64,000 nucleotides of DNA from JBQTIU01 sp052387815 (GCA_052387815.1 JBQTIU010000032.1:1-64000), one strand, 5' to 3'; counted from the first letter of the stretch, positions 9,658 through 18,390 are shown. Made by a program: numbers and translations. The notes: generated from the sequence alone by a model not told the origin.

Positions 9658-10301
9658 GCCCCGAAGGGTTCGCGCTCGCCACCGGTGTTTCACGTGGAAC
9701 ACTGGAGAAGCTCAAGCTTTATCATGGGCTTTTGGAAAAGTGGCAGGCCCGGGTTAACCTCGTCGGCCGGGCCAGCCTGGCCGCCGCCTGGCGGCGCCAT
9801 TTCCTCGATTCGGCGCAGCTTTTCCCGTTGCTGCGGGCGGCCCGCCGGGCGGCGCGCGGCACCGTCCTCATCGACCTCGGCAGCGGGGCCGGATTTCCCG
9901 GCCTGGTGCTGGCGATCATGGCGGCCGGCGAAAACTTCCCGCTGGCCACCACCCTCGTCGAGTCGGATGCCCGCAAGGCCTCGTTCCTGGCCGAAATCGC
10001 GGCCGTGACCGGCGTCGCGGGCGCCGTCGCGATCGAGGTCGCGCGCCTCGAATCGCTGCGCTGCCGGCGGCCGCTTGCCGATATCCTCACCGCCCGCGCC
10101 CTGGCGCCCTTGGCCGAGCTGTTGGCCCTCGCTTCCCCGCTGCTCGCTGAAGACGGCATCTGCCTGTTCCTCAAAGGCGCCAAGGCCGGGGATGAATTGA
10201 CCGCGGCCGCCAAAACATGGAAGATGCGCTGGGATCGCATCCCGAGCCGGTCCGACCCCTCCGGCGTGATCTTGCGCGTACAGGACATCCGCCGTGCCTG
10301 A
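9654..10301 (+). CDS. rsmG: 16S rRNA (guanine527-N7)-methyltransferase RsmG
   Basis: This 215-residue SAM-dependent methyltransferase modifies G527 of 16S rRNA. The SAM motif I appears as LIDLGSGAGFPGLVLAI, with the acidic VESDARKASFL as the ribose-binding strand. The GTG at 9654 overlaps the mnmG stop. A shorter ATG-initiated version does not exist in frame near the conserved core. A perfect parS-type 16-mer is embedded in the first codons (encoding GVSRGT). The end overlaps the parA start by eight bases, giving one continuous mnmG-rsmG-parA-parB unit. Confidence 0.93.
   Translation: MSPEGFALATGVSRGTLEKLKLYHGLLEKWQARVNLVGRASLAAAWRRHFLDSAQLFPLLRAARRAARGTVLIDLGSGAGFPGLVLAIMAAGENFPLATTLVESDARKASFLAEIAAVTGVAGAVAIEVARLESLRCRRPLADILTARALAPLAELLALASPLLAEDGICLFLKGAKAGDELTAAAKTWKMRWDRIPSRSDPSGVILRVQDIRRA
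9686..9701 (-). promoter_or_regulatory. parS ParB binding site 2 (perfect match)
   Basis: The plus strand reads TGTTTCACGTGGAACA, whose complement TGTTCCACGTGAAACA equals the canonical parS sequence. It lies inside the rsmG coding sequence, 1.96 kb from site 1 and in the opposite polarity. Confidence 0.92.
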
Positions 10302-11142
10302 CTTCGCCCAACCAATTGATACAAAAGAGAAAACCATACGAATCCTGGCGGTGGCGAATCAAAAAGGCGGGGTCGGCAAGACGACCACGGCGATCAATCT
10401 CGCCACCGCCTTGGCAGCGGTCGGACGGCGCGTGCTGTTGGTCGATCTCGACCCCCAGGGCAACGCCTCGACCGGGCTTGGGATCGGCAACGAACAACGC
10501 CGGCTCGGCGTCTACGATGTGCTGATCGGGTCGAGCACGATGACCGCGGCAGTCGTTCCGACCGCGGTCCCCGGCCTGTCGATCATGCCGGCGAGCGTCG
10601 ATCTGTCGGGGGCCGAGATCGAGCTCGTCGACCTCGAGCGGCGCCACGCGCGGCTCGCCGAGGCCTTCGCCGATGCCGGGCTCGAATTCGATCTGGCACT
10701 GATCGACTGTCCGCCGGCATTGGGCCTGTTGACGCTCAACGCGCTGGTGGCGGCCGATGCCGTGCTCGTGCCCCTGCAATGCGAGTTTTTCGCGCTCGAA
10801 GGGCTGTCGCATCTCGTGCGAACGGTTGAGAGAGTAAAACAGAAATTCAATCCTAGGTTACAAATCGAGGGCGTGGTGCTGACCATGTACGACCGACGCA
10901 ACAATCTCTCCGACTCGGTCGCGGCGGATGTCCGCGCCTTTTTCGGCGCCAGGGTCTACGACACGGTGATCCCTCGCAACGTCAGGGTTTCCGAGGCGCC
11001 GAGTTACGGCAAGCCGGTGTTGCTGTACGATTTTCGCTGCCCCGGCGCGCAGGCCTATGTCGCGCTCGCGGCCGAGATGCTGCGCCGGGAAGAGACGCTC
11101 CCCGGGCCGGTCCACGTAGAGGCGGAAGGCGAGCGGCTATGA
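10294..11142 (+). CDS. parA: Chromosome partitioning ATPase ParA
   Basis: This 282-residue deviant Walker-A ATPase moves ParB-parS complexes during chromosome segregation. The ATP site KGGVGKTT is at 24-31, with the signature lysine of the ParA/MinD class. LVDLDPQGNAS and LIDCPPALGLLTLNAL follow in the expected places. Translation appears to begin at a GTG (10294) within the end of rsmG. The last four bases overlap the parB ATG (ATGA), which predicts coupled expression. Chromosomal type Ib/Soj-like in length and in having no N-terminal DNA-binding domain. Confidence 0.96.
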   Translation: MPDFAQPIDTKEKTIRILAVANQKGGVGKTTTAINLATALAAVGRRVLLVDLDPQGNASTGLGIGNEQRRLGVYDVLIGSSTMTAAVVPTAVPGLSIMPASVDLSGAEIELVDLERRHARLAEAFADAGLEFDLALIDCPPALGLLTLNALVAADAVLVPLQCEFFALEGLSHLVRTVERVKQKFNPRLQIEGVVLTMYDRRNNLSDSVAADVRAFFGARVYDTVIPRNVRVSEAPSYGKPVLLYDFRCPGAQAYVALAAEMLRREETLPGPVHVEAEGERL

Positions 11143-12017
11143 GTCCTGAAGAGGGCCGCCGCAAGGTGCTCGGCCGCGGCCTGTCGGCGCTGCTCGGCGA
11201 CATGGCCGGCGACAGCCCGGCTGGCGTGCCCCGCGCGGTCGCGGTCGCCCGGATTCGCCCCAACCGCCTGCAGCCGCGCCGGCAGTTCGATGCCGCCGAG
11301 ATCGAGGAACTGGCGGCATCGCTGAAGTCCCAGGGCGTGCTCCAGCCCGTCGTCCTGCGGCCCGACCCGGACCGCCCCGGGGACTATGAGCTGGTGGTCG
11401 GCGAGCGCCGGTGGCGCGCCGCGCAGGCCGCGCAGATCCACGACCTTCCGGCCGTGATCAAGGACTTCTCCGACCGCGAGGCCTTGGAGGCGGCGCTGGT
11501 CGAGAACCTGCAGCGCCGCGATTTGACGGCGCTCGAGGAAGCCGCCGCCTATCGCCGTCTGATGAGCGAGTTCAACCACACCCAGGAGCGCCTCGCCGAG
11601 GCGCTCGGCAAGAGCCGCAGCTATGTCGCCAATCTGGTGCGCCTCAACGACCTGCCGGATGCAGTCAAGGAGATGATGGACCGGGGCGAGCTGAGCGCCG
11701 GGCATGCGCGCGTGCTGTTGGGTTTGCGCGACCCGCTGGCGCTGGCGCGTCGGATCGCCGCCGAGGGTCTCAACGTTCGCCAGGCCGAGCGCCTGGCGGC
11801 GCGCGAGCGCGTCCCAGGAAGGCCCCGCGGTCCGGCGGGCAGGCTCGCCCGCGATGCCGACACGGCTGCGCTCGAGCGCCGCCTCGAGGCCGAGCTCGGC
11901 CTCAAGGTGAATATCCGCCACCAGACGGGCGGCAAGTCCGGGACGATCACCTTCGCCTACCGGACGCTCGATCAACTCGACGATCTGTTGAAGCGGCTCG
12001 GCGGCGGGCGCCCATAG
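11139..12017 (+). CDS. parB: Chromosome partitioning protein ParB
   Basis: This 292-residue CTP-dependent parS-binding clamp begins GRGLSALLGD, typical of ParB/Spo0J, and carries the ParB/Srx box GERRWRAAQ at about 88-96. The box II region ENLQRRDLTALEEA is followed by a helix-turn-helix around 130-170 (LGKSRSYVANLVRL). A C-terminal dimerisation helix pair follows a basic linker. It overlaps parA by four bases. Its targets are visible nearby at 7724 and 9686. In many relatives holA and lptE follow parB; here the next gene is unrelated. Confidence 0.96.
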   Translation: MSPEEGRRKVLGRGLSALLGDMAGDSPAGVPRAVAVARIRPNRLQPRRQFDAAEIEELAASLKSQGVLQPVVLRPDPDRPGDYELVVGERRWRAAQAAQIHDLPAVIKDFSDREALEAALVENLQRRDLTALEEAAAYRRLMSEFNHTQERLAEALGKSRSYVANLVRLNDLPDAVKEMMDRGELSAGHARVLLGLRDPLALARRIAAEGLNVRQAERLAARERVPGRPRGPAGRLARDADTAALERRLEAELGLKVNIRHQTGGKSGTITFAYRTLDQLDDLLKRLGGGRP

Positions 12018-12055
12018 CGCCTCGCCCTCGGCCCGCGGTCGTGCTATAAGGACGC

Positions 12056-12071
12056 TGACCCGTCCGGGTCA
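12056..12071 (+). terminator. Weak hairpin after parB
   Basis: TGACCC and GGGTCA pair around GTCC, followed by an A/T-rich stretch rather than a clean T-run. It may end the mnmG-parB transcript before the next small gene, whose AAGGAG ribosome site lies at about 12092. Confidence 0.35.
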
Positions 12072-12104
12072 GGGAAAATTCATTTTAGATTAAGGAGCCG
12101 TGCA

Positions 12105-12479
12105 ATGTGCAGAAAACTTCTTGCCGCCTTGGTTCTGCTGTTCTCCGTCGCGCTGACTGCGCCGGCCTATGCCCAGGCGCCCGCGCAGCGAGCGGGTATC
12201 GATGGCTACCGCACGCTCGCCGTCACGGCCGGCGTATTGGTGGGCGTCGCGGTGGTGAGTGCGGTGACGATGGGCATGGCGGGCCCTGTGATGGTCGGCG
12301 TCGGCGAAATGGCTATGGCCGGCGCCCCGGGCGCGGTCGGGGGCGCGGCGGCCGGCGGCATGATGGGCAACATAGCGAGCGGTGCCGGCATGGCCATGGC
12401 CACCTGGGGCAATACCATATTGACGGCGGTCGGCGGCGTCGCCGGCGGCTTCACGGGCGGCTGGCTGTACGGCAACTAA
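12105..12479 (+). CDS. Exported glycine-rich small protein, unknown
   Basis: This 124-residue protein has a clear signal peptide (MCRKLLAALVLLFSVALTAP, cleavage near AYAQ at about 22-24). The rest is almost entirely Gly, Ala, Met and Val, with hydrophobic stretches at about 42-65 and 95-120 spaced like glycine zippers (GAVGGAAAGG, GGVAGGFTGG). A strong AAGGAG precedes the ATG. I recognise no family. It may be a periplasmic or outer-membrane-associated hydrophobic protein, loosely like glycine-zipper lipoproteins but without a lipobox. It stands alone between parB and a convergent ATP-grasp gene. Confidence 0.7.
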   Translation: MCRKLLAALVLLFSVALTAPAYAQAPAQRAGIDGYRTLAVTAGVLVGVAVVSAVTMGMAGPVMVGVGEMAMAGAPGAVGGAAAGGMMGNIASGAGMAMATWGNTILTAVGGVAGGFTGGWLYGN

Positions 12480-12510
12480 GCGCGCCACCCCCCTTGATTG
12501 GGCCCACGCT

Positions 12511-13473
12511 TCACGCCAGCGCAAGCCCGCGGCCGGCGGCGACGCCGTACTGGCGCGCGAGCTGGCCGCCGAGGTATTTCGCGATCGCGCCCATGCCGGA
12601 AACGCCCGCCGCCGCTTCGGCCTCGGGGTTGTAATTGGTGTTGGTGTTGACGTCGTAGGTCCACAGCGCGCCGTTGCGGCTGCGGATGAACTCGATGCCC
12701 GCGATGTGGATGCCGTTGGCAGTAATGAAGGCGCGGTAGCGGTCGAGGATCGGGTGATCGAACCGCGGCAGGACGGAAAAGCGCGCGGGTGGCGTGGGAC
12801 TCGTCGGGCAGAACGCGTCCCCGGGCTGGCAGTCGTCGGCCGGGCACAGTTCGAAGCCTTGCCTGGTGTCGACGCGTAGCGCGTAAAGGAACCGGCGGCC
12901 CACGAACTCGGCCCTGGTGATGAACGGCTCGGGCGCCTCGATGTAAGCCTGGACAAGGTTGATGCCGTCGACCGAGGCCTCGAATTCCGGTCCATCGAGG
13001 TGGCGGCGAAGGGCGTCCAAGTCCCTGAACAGCCGGACGCCGACGCCCTTGCCGCCGCGGTTGGGCTTGAGGATGAAGGGAAAGCTGAATTCCTGGGCCG
13101 CCTTCAGGAGCTCCTCACGACCGACCGCCGCCACCGTGCGCGGCGTTGGGATACCGTGTTCGGCGAGCGCTGCGTACTGGGCGGCCTTGCTGATCTCGAG
13201 CCGCAACGCGCGGCTGTTATTGAGCACTCGACGGCCATGGGCCTCGAGCCAGGCCAGCACCGCCGCGGTGTATTCGGCCGCATACCGGTGGTCGCGGGTG
13301 TGGGAGGAGGCGCTCATCCGGTTGTAGAACACGCCCGCCGGCGGCGGCCGTCCGAGGTCGAGCGTCCCGCGGTCGAGGAACCATTCTTGGTAAGGCACGC
13401 CCTCGTCCCGGAGCGCCGTGCGCAAAGGTTCGACCCAGGCGTTGTTCTCGTGGATGACGTACGCATTGGCCAT
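12511..13473 (-). CDS. ATP-grasp protein, RimK/glutathione synthase-like
   Basis: This 320-residue ATP-grasp ligase has a nucleotide-binding lysine/glycine loop FILKPNRGGKGVGVRLF at about residues 136-152 and a metal-binding end WTYDVNTNTNYN near 278, where acid and Asn ligands are expected. Such enzymes join a carboxylate to an amine using ATP. The substrate cannot be read from sequence, and glutamate or peptide ligation is the usual guess. The ATG at 13473 is preceded by TTGGAG; codons upstream to 13614 lie in AT-rich promoter DNA. It has a plausible promoter of its own and no partner genes. Confidence 0.78.
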   Translation of the reverse strand: MANAYVIHENNAWVEPLRTALRDEGVPYQEWFLDRGTLDLGRPPPAGVFYNRMSASSHTRDHRYAAEYTAAVLAWLEAHGRRVLNNSRALRLEISKAAQYAALAEHGIPTPRTVAAVGREELLKAAQEFSFPFILKPNRGGKGVGVRLFRDLDALRRHLDGPEFEASVDGINLVQAYIEAPEPFITRAEFVGRRFLYALRVDTRQGFELCPADDCQPGDAFCPTSPTPPARFSVLPRFDHPILDRYRAFITANGIHIAGIEFIRSRNGALWTYDVNTNTNYNPEAEAAAGVSGMGAIAKYLGGQLARQYGVAAGRGLALA

Positions 13474-13521
13474 ATTCACACTCCAAGAATGTATTTCCGA
13501 TTTTTGCCTATTTGGCCATGT

Positions 13522-13551
13522 GAATAATGCCAGAAACCGGGGGTTTGTCAA
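13522..13551 (-). promoter_or_regulatory. Candidate promoter for the ATP-grasp gene
   Basis: On the minus strand a perfect TTGACA (13546-13551) is followed after 18 bases by TTATTC (13522-13527), about 50 bases before the ATG at 13473. The surrounding DNA is AT-rich for this genome. Confidence 0.5.
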
Positions 13552-13639
13552 GTTTCCGGCCGGTCGCGATGCCGTCACATAATACGGAATATAAATGTAT
13601 AATACCAATGTCACGACGCCTCGAGCGACCGCGAGCGGA

Positions 13640-14055
13640 CTCGGGTGTCTGGCCGGCGCGCGGCGCTGGCCCGCGGGTTCAAACCGGCCCGCTGCGGGCG
13701 GGTATTAAGGCCGGCGAGGCGCGAGGCGACGCCTCGCGGCCTCGCCCCGGCGGACGTTTCACCGCACAGATCGCGGAATGAAATTCAGCGCAGAGGACGC
13801 CGAGAAAATATTACCGCGGAGGTCGCAGAGAAAGGAGGGGCGGGTCTTTCGACCCGCCCGCGGGGCCGGTTTGAAAACGGCCCCTACACGCCCACTCGAC
13901 GCCGCCGCCGCGCTCTGTGCGGTGAAATTCTTTCGGCGTCCTCGCCCTGCGGTGATTCTTCTTGCTCTTGGCGGCCACGACACGCTTGACCTCCAAGACG
14001 GTATCTACAAACAAATCCGTGGGCACACCGGCTCGAATCATCGTGACATCGATAT
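13640..14055. repeat. Composite patch of nested dispersed repeats, no gene
   Basis: A degenerate CCGCGGGTTCAAACC hairpin region begins at about 13660. From 13756 a stretch with the ACCGCAGAGGACGC-type repeat (left arm to about 13836) runs into a GGGGCGGGTC double hairpin (13836-13888), then an inverted matching arm CTCTGTGCGGTGAAATTC (13911-13968). One repeat therefore seems inserted between inverted arms of another. Short open frames here, including MIRAGVPTDLFVDTVLEV on the minus strand from 14041, show no recognisable family and may be remnants. Confidence 0.7.
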
Positions 14056-14080
14056 TACGTCTCGACCCTCGGGCCTGCCG

Positions 14081-14551
14081 TCACGGCCGGCGAAACAGCG
14101 CCTTGACCTCGATCCTGGCCTCTTTCGGGGCGCCGCCCGGCAACAGGACCGGGAATGCGAAGGCCGGGCCGTTGTCGAGCTCGGCGACCGGGATCACGAG
14201 GCGATGACCCTGCCCGCTCGCCAGCTCGCGGGTGAAGAACACGAGCGATTGGCGGTCGGCGGCGAAGCGGATGATGGTCCGCGACTCCGTCGCGCCCGCC
14301 CCCAAGGATCTTAGGGTCACCGGCGAAATGCTGGTGACATCCACGGCCTCGCCATCGATGGTCAAGCGCGCCACCAGGACCGTCGTGAAGTCCAAGGGCG
14401 GGGCGTGCGACAATTCGGCCTGGGCCGCGAGCGCCTGTTGGGACGACAGGATCTCCGGTTCGAGGCGGCCGGCCGCCCACGCGCCGCCGCTCAACAGGCA
14501 AGCGGCCAGGCCCAAGGCCGCGAGCGATCGCCAGACTCTTGGGCTCGGCAT
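14081..14551 (-). CDS. Exported protein of unknown function at the end of the T2SS operon
   Basis: From the ATG at 14551 the product is 156 residues with a signal peptide (RVWRSLAALGLAACLLSGGAWA). A small beta-rich domain follows, including RLTIDGEAVDVTSISPVTL and GHRLVIPVAELDNGPAF. An in-frame start at 14623 would extend it by 24 residues but lacks a ribosome site. It is the last minus-strand gene after gspL, separated by about 170 bases. It may be a periplasmic accessory of the secretion system or a small adhesin-like protein. No motif allows more. Confidence 0.6.
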   Translation of the reverse strand: MPSPRVWRSLAALGLAACLLSGGAWAAGRLEPEILSSQQALAAQAELSHAPPLDFTTVLVARLTIDGEAVDVTSISPVTLRSLGAGATESRTIIRFAADRQSLVFFTRELASGQGHRLVIPVAELDNGPAFAFPVLLPGGAPKEARIEVKALFRRP

Positions 14552-14718
14552 CGAGACCCCGGGGGCAGCGGCCGGGACCGCAACCTGTCCCGGCTTGCAG
14601 ATGTCAGTCGGGGGACGAATCATGTCGTGCGCAATCCTTTGCGGGTTGGCCTTTGCGGGTTGGAAGGACGACGAGGAGGGGACCGCGAAGTTCGCGGCAA
14701 TGGGGCGCGGAGCGGGGC

Positions 14719-15660
14719 CTACGGTTTGGCGCGCACGCGCGCGGCGAAGCGGTCGGCGGCCGGCATCTTGGTGATGATGATATCCTCGTGGACGACGCCG
14801 AACGCGCCGAGCCAGTCGAGCGGCTGGTTGCCGAAGCCGGTGAGCGTCAGATTGTCGCCGGCGAACTCGATCTTGTCGATGAACACCCCCGGCGGCACCG
14901 CGACCAGGACCCGGCCGAGGGTCTCGATCGTCAACCCGCGCGCCGAACTCTCCAGCCGGTCCATTTCGTCCATCGCGACGGCCATGCGCGCGATCACCTC
15001 GCGGCGCTGGACGAGCGGCGCGACGGCGGTCTCGGCCCGTCTCAGCTCCTTCCGGATGTCCTGGGTGAGCGCGTCACCTTGCGCCGAGGACAACGCGATC
15101 CCCCCCCACATCGCGCCCACCAGCGCGAGCGCGAGCGCGCTGCAAATCGGCACCGCCGGGTTCATGAACCGTCGCGGCCGCTCGCCGAGGTCGGCGGCCT
15201 CGCCCCGTTGCAGGCGCTCGTTGACGGCGGCCGTGAGCGCCGCCGCGCTCGGCGCCGAAACGACGATCGCCTGGGGCTCGCCGAGCCCATCCGTAAGCTC
15301 GTCCCTGAGTTCGCGCGGCGCGGCGAAGACCTCCGTCCCCCCCGGCCCGATCGCGGCGGCGTAGGACGTCCCTTCGGCGTCGAACGGAAACAGGCTCGCC
15401 GCCGTCGCCCGCATCTCGGATGCCGCGGCCGGCACGAAGGCGGCGCGGCGGCGGTAGACGAGGTCCGGGTCGAGGGCCAGGATGAAGGCCCCGCTCCGCA
15501 CGCCGTCGGCCCGCTTGACCTTCACCCGGCCGTCCAAACGCAGCCGCAAGCGAAAGTAATGGCGCTGGCGGTCGGGACCGATCGCCACTACGGCGCGCGG
15601 CGGCAGGCGCGGCCACGCCCCGCCCGTCCCCGCTCGCGACCCGAGCCAGCCCAGCTTCAT
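14719..15660 (-). CDS. GspL/PilN-like inner-membrane T2SS assembly protein
   Basis: This 313-residue protein has a cytoplasmic N-terminal half, one membrane segment at about 170-190 (VPICSALALALVGAMWGGIAL), a coiled-coil-like stretch, and a C-terminal ferredoxin-like domain ending VPPGVFIDKIEFAGDNLTLTG. That last pattern is typical of PilN and the periplasmic part of GspL. GspL anchors the ATPase GspE to the inner-membrane platform with GspM. The N-terminal half is shorter than classical GspL, so it is a compact or GspL-N hybrid version. It follows gspD by about 20 bases. Confidence 0.72.
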   Translation of the reverse strand: MKLGWLGSRAGTGGAWPRLPPRAVVAIGPDRQRHYFRLRLRLDGRVKVKRADGVRSGAFILALDPDLVYRRRAAFVPAAASEMRATAASLFPFDAEGTSYAAAIGPGGTEVFAAPRELRDELTDGLGEPQAIVVSAPSAAALTAAVNERLQRGEAADLGERPRRFMNPAVPICSALALALVGAMWGGIALSSAQGDALTQDIRKELRRAETAVAPLVQRREVIARMAVAMDEMDRLESSARGLTIETLGRVLVAVPPGVFIDKIEFAGDNLTLTGFGNQPLDWLGAFGVVHEDIIITKMPAADRFAARVRAKP

Positions 15661-15679
15661 CGCCGGTCCCAGACTTCCG

Positions 15680-17800
15680 TCACTTCTTGCCGGCCTTAAG
15701 GTCGAGGCCGGACTGGGCGATGGCGTCGGTCACGATGCGCGCCGCGTGGCGGTCAAGGACGACATAGGGGGTGATCAAAACGATGAGCTCGGTCGTCTCG
15801 GTCTTGTCCGAGGTATTGGCGAAGGCCTTGCCGATCAGCGGCAGGTCGCCCAGCCACGGGATCTTCTGCTCGCGGCGATCGATCGTATTGCGGATGAGGC
15901 CACCGATCAGGATGGTCTCGCCGTTCGGCACCAAGAGCGTGGTGTCGACCTCGCGCACGTTGAAGGTGGGCTGGGGCTCGCCGCTCGATAAGTCGCTCGC
16001 CCCTTGCCGCGAGTCCGAGATCTTGAGCTTCATGCTCACCGTGCCATCGTCGGCGATGGTGGGCGTGACCTCCAGGCTCACGCCCACCTCCTTGTCGATG
16101 AACTCGCGCTGCGGCAGGCTCGACCCGCCGACCGTCGCCGCAGTGGCGAGCACGCTTTTGACCACCCGGATCTGGTCGGTGCTCTTGATCTTGGCGGGCA
16201 GGCTGTTCTGCACCAGGACCCGCGGGCGCGACAGCACGCGCAGGTTGGTCTGCGAGGCCAAGAGGTCGATGGTGGCGAACGCGTTGTCGTTGAGCGCGAT
16301 CGCGCCGATCGAGACCCCGCCGGTGGCGCCGGGGCCGATCGGGATCACGTCGCGGTTGGCGAGGTTGGTCGAGATGTCGCCCTGGATGCTGCGGCGCCGC
16401 AAGGACAGGAACCACTGCACGCCGTAGGCGAGGGAGTCGCGGAGCTGGACCTCGACGATCGCCGCGTCGATGAGTACGGACGGGATCTTGAAGTCGAGCG
16501 TGTCGACGACCTTCTTGATCTCGTAGAACTCATCGGGCGTGGCGGTGATCAACAGGCTGTTGGTGGCCACGCTCGCCTGGATCGTGGGTTTCACCCGGTC
16601 GGCGAACAGGGGGGTGATGAGGCCGTCGACGGTGACGCGGATCTCCTCGGCCTTCTGGTTGCGCAGCGGCAGGAAGAACACCTGCCGGTCGTGGAAGCCG
16701 ATGCGGTCCACCTGCTCGATGAAACGCATGACGACTTCTTTGAGCTGCGGCGATTCGAGGACGATCACCAGGCGCGATTCGCCGGGGACGATATCGACGT
16801 CGATCGGCTTCTTCGGGTCCGCGAGGTTGGTGCCGAGGTTCCTGGGGAGGGTCGCAAGCAACGCCGCCAGCGCCGTCGGGGTGAGGAAGCGCGGCCCGTA
16901 GACGATGATGCTCTTGCCGTGGAAGAACGGCGTGTCGATGCGAGAGATGAACAGGTCGATCTGCCGGATCTCGGGCCCCGCCCCGGCCGCGATCAGGATG
17001 TTGCGCACGTCGAGCACGTGCATGCGGTCGGGGTTGCCCAGGAACTGCTTGGCGATCGGCAGCAGGTCCTTGACATCGAGATTCTCGATCCGCCAGACGC
17101 CGAGTGTCTGGCCGGGAGAAACCGTCGCCAGCCCGCCGGGGATGCCTTTGATCGGCTTGCCGGAGACCGTGAACACGCCGTCGGTGTCGAGGAAATAGAC
17201 CCCGTGGGCGTCGAGGAAAGTCTCGAACATGCGCAGCATCTCGTCGCGCATGTAGCGGCCCGAGACCAGCCAGTTGACTTGTTTCTCGACGAAGTCCGGC
17301 AGAATCGTGTACGGCCGCTTGAGGTACTCGCCGAACATCAACTCGACGACCGCACGCAGGCTGGCGTTCACCAGGTCGAGCTCCACCAGTTCCGCCACCG
17401 GGGCGCTCGACGCCCCTGAGCGCACCCCTTGACCCCGACCCGGGCCGGATCCGGCGGGTGGCGAGGAGGCTGGTGCGGTGAGCGCGGCGGGCGTCGGCAC
17501 GGCGGGGGTATAGCTGATCTCGCCCAGCACCCCGGAGTGCGGTCGCGGCGGGATCTGCATGAGCGGGCCGGCGCGCTCGGACAGCCGCCCCAGCCTGTCG
17601 TTGGCGGCGTTGACCGCGGCCAGATCGACCTCCGGCCGACCGGCCTGCATCATTTCGGTCTTGTTCGGCAACTTGTCCGCCGAAAAGAAGTCGTCCAGCG
17701 CAGTGATCGCCTGGCAGCCCGAGACGATGCTCGCCAGCATCGCGCCCAGCACGAGCCGTGCCGGCGCGCCCGCCGGCCGCCCGCGAATAAATGGGGTCAT
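15680..17800 (-). CDS. gspD: Type II secretion system secretin GspD (lipoprotein form)
   Basis: This 706-residue outer-membrane secretin has a lipoprotein signal MTPFIRGRPAG..LGAMLASIVSGC. N0-N3-like modules with GVWRIENLDVKDLLPIAKQ follow, then a secretin core ending VPNGETILIGGLIRNTIDR and PWLGDLPLIGKAFANT, which are diagnostic. The ATG at 17800 has GGAGG at good spacing and directly starts the signal; an in-frame ATG at 17824 with GGGAGAG is an alternative. The lipobox suggests self-piloting to the outer membrane. It lies between gspC and gspL. Confidence 0.92.
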   Translation of the reverse strand: MTPFIRGRPAGAPARLVLGAMLASIVSGCQAITALDDFFSADKLPNKTEMMQAGRPEVDLAAVNAANDRLGRLSERAGPLMQIPPRPHSGVLGEISYTPAVPTPAALTAPASSPPAGSGPGRGQGVRSGASSAPVAELVELDLVNASLRAVVELMFGEYLKRPYTILPDFVEKQVNWLVSGRYMRDEMLRMFETFLDAHGVYFLDTDGVFTVSGKPIKGIPGGLATVSPGQTLGVWRIENLDVKDLLPIAKQFLGNPDRMHVLDVRNILIAAGAGPEIRQIDLFISRIDTPFFHGKSIIVYGPRFLTPTALAALLATLPRNLGTNLADPKKPIDVDIVPGESRLVIVLESPQLKEVVMRFIEQVDRIGFHDRQVFFLPLRNQKAEEIRVTVDGLITPLFADRVKPTIQASVATNSLLITATPDEFYEIKKVVDTLDFKIPSVLIDAAIVEVQLRDSLAYGVQWFLSLRRRSIQGDISTNLANRDVIPIGPGATGGVSIGAIALNDNAFATIDLLASQTNLRVLSRPRVLVQNSLPAKIKSTDQIRVVKSVLATAATVGGSSLPQREFIDKEVGVSLEVTPTIADDGTVSMKLKISDSRQGASDLSSGEPQPTFNVREVDTTLLVPNGETILIGGLIRNTIDRREQKIPWLGDLPLIGKAFANTSDKTETTELIVLITPYVVLDRHAARIVTDAIAQSGLDLKAGKK

Positions 17801-17861
17801 CGCAGCCTCCGTTGCCTCGCCCATCTCTCCCAATTGGATGTTTGTTGTCACGTCGTGGTTA

Positions 17862-18377
17862 TTATTGCGTCTTCCGGGCCGGCGCCGGCCGTTCCCGGGG
17901 GTCGGGGGGCACGCGCAGCTTCTTGCGCCGTTCCTCGCGCTCCGGATCGACGACCAGTTCCTCGAACCCGGTTCCCAGCGTGCCGACGATCGCCCGTCCT
18001 TCGCCGACCGCCTGGATTCGCCGCTCGTCGAACTCCTGGCCGACGGCAAGGAACTCCTTGTCCGTGAGGATGCCCGCGGTGTCGCCCAGCCGCGCCACCC
18101 CGCGGATCCGCGCCTTGGGCTTGGCCGGCGCGGCTGGCGGCGCCTCGGCCACCGGGACCGGCGGCTCCCACCTCGTGCCGTCGCGATCGAAGATGTTGCG
18201 GGTCGGCAGGCTCACTTGCGTCTGGTGCGGCTCGGCGACCTTGATCGGCGGGACCGTGACCGGCGGCAGCTTCGGCGCCGGGATCGAACCGGCGACGAAC
18301 GGCAGCCCGACGACGGCGAGGATCGCCAGGGCGAGCGTCGCGTACAGCCAGCGGTTGATCCTTACCCACATCGACAT
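17862..18377 (-). CDS. gspC: GspC-like inner-membrane T2SS protein
   Basis: This 171-residue protein has one N-terminal membrane helix (about 10-32), a proline-rich linker, and a small beta domain beginning SLPTRNIFDRDG, followed by RIRGVARLGDTAGILTDKEFLAVGQEF. It resembles the homology region of GspC and the related PilP, which connect the inner-membrane platform to the secretin. The tail is basic and proline-rich. It sits directly between gspM and gspD, where gspC is expected. There is no PDZ domain, as in the short GspC forms. Confidence 0.75.
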   Translation of the reverse strand: MSMWVRINRWLYATLALAILAVVGLPFVAGSIPAPKLPPVTVPPIKVAEPHQTQVSLPTRNIFDRDGTRWEPPVPVAEAPPAAPAKPKARIRGVARLGDTAGILTDKEFLAVGQEFDERRIQAVGEGRAIVGTLGTGFEELVVDPEREERRKKLRVPPDPRERPAPARKTQ

Positions 18378-18390
18378 GTCCAGCCCGGTC

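Noticed and set aside
9685..10008. Alternative frame beginning MFHVEHW inside rsmG
   Set aside because: The ATG arises from the parS site; the rsmG frame carries the SAM motifs and overlaps mnmG properly.
13811..14041. Short minus-strand frame beginning MIRAGVPTDLFVDTVLEV
   Set aside because: Its 3' two thirds run through dispersed repeats and no family is recognisable; at best a remnant.
16004..17419. Long antisense frame (471 codons) across gspD
   Set aside because: The secretin motifs are on the other strand; the antisense product shows only Asp/Arg-rich low-complexity composition from GC bias.
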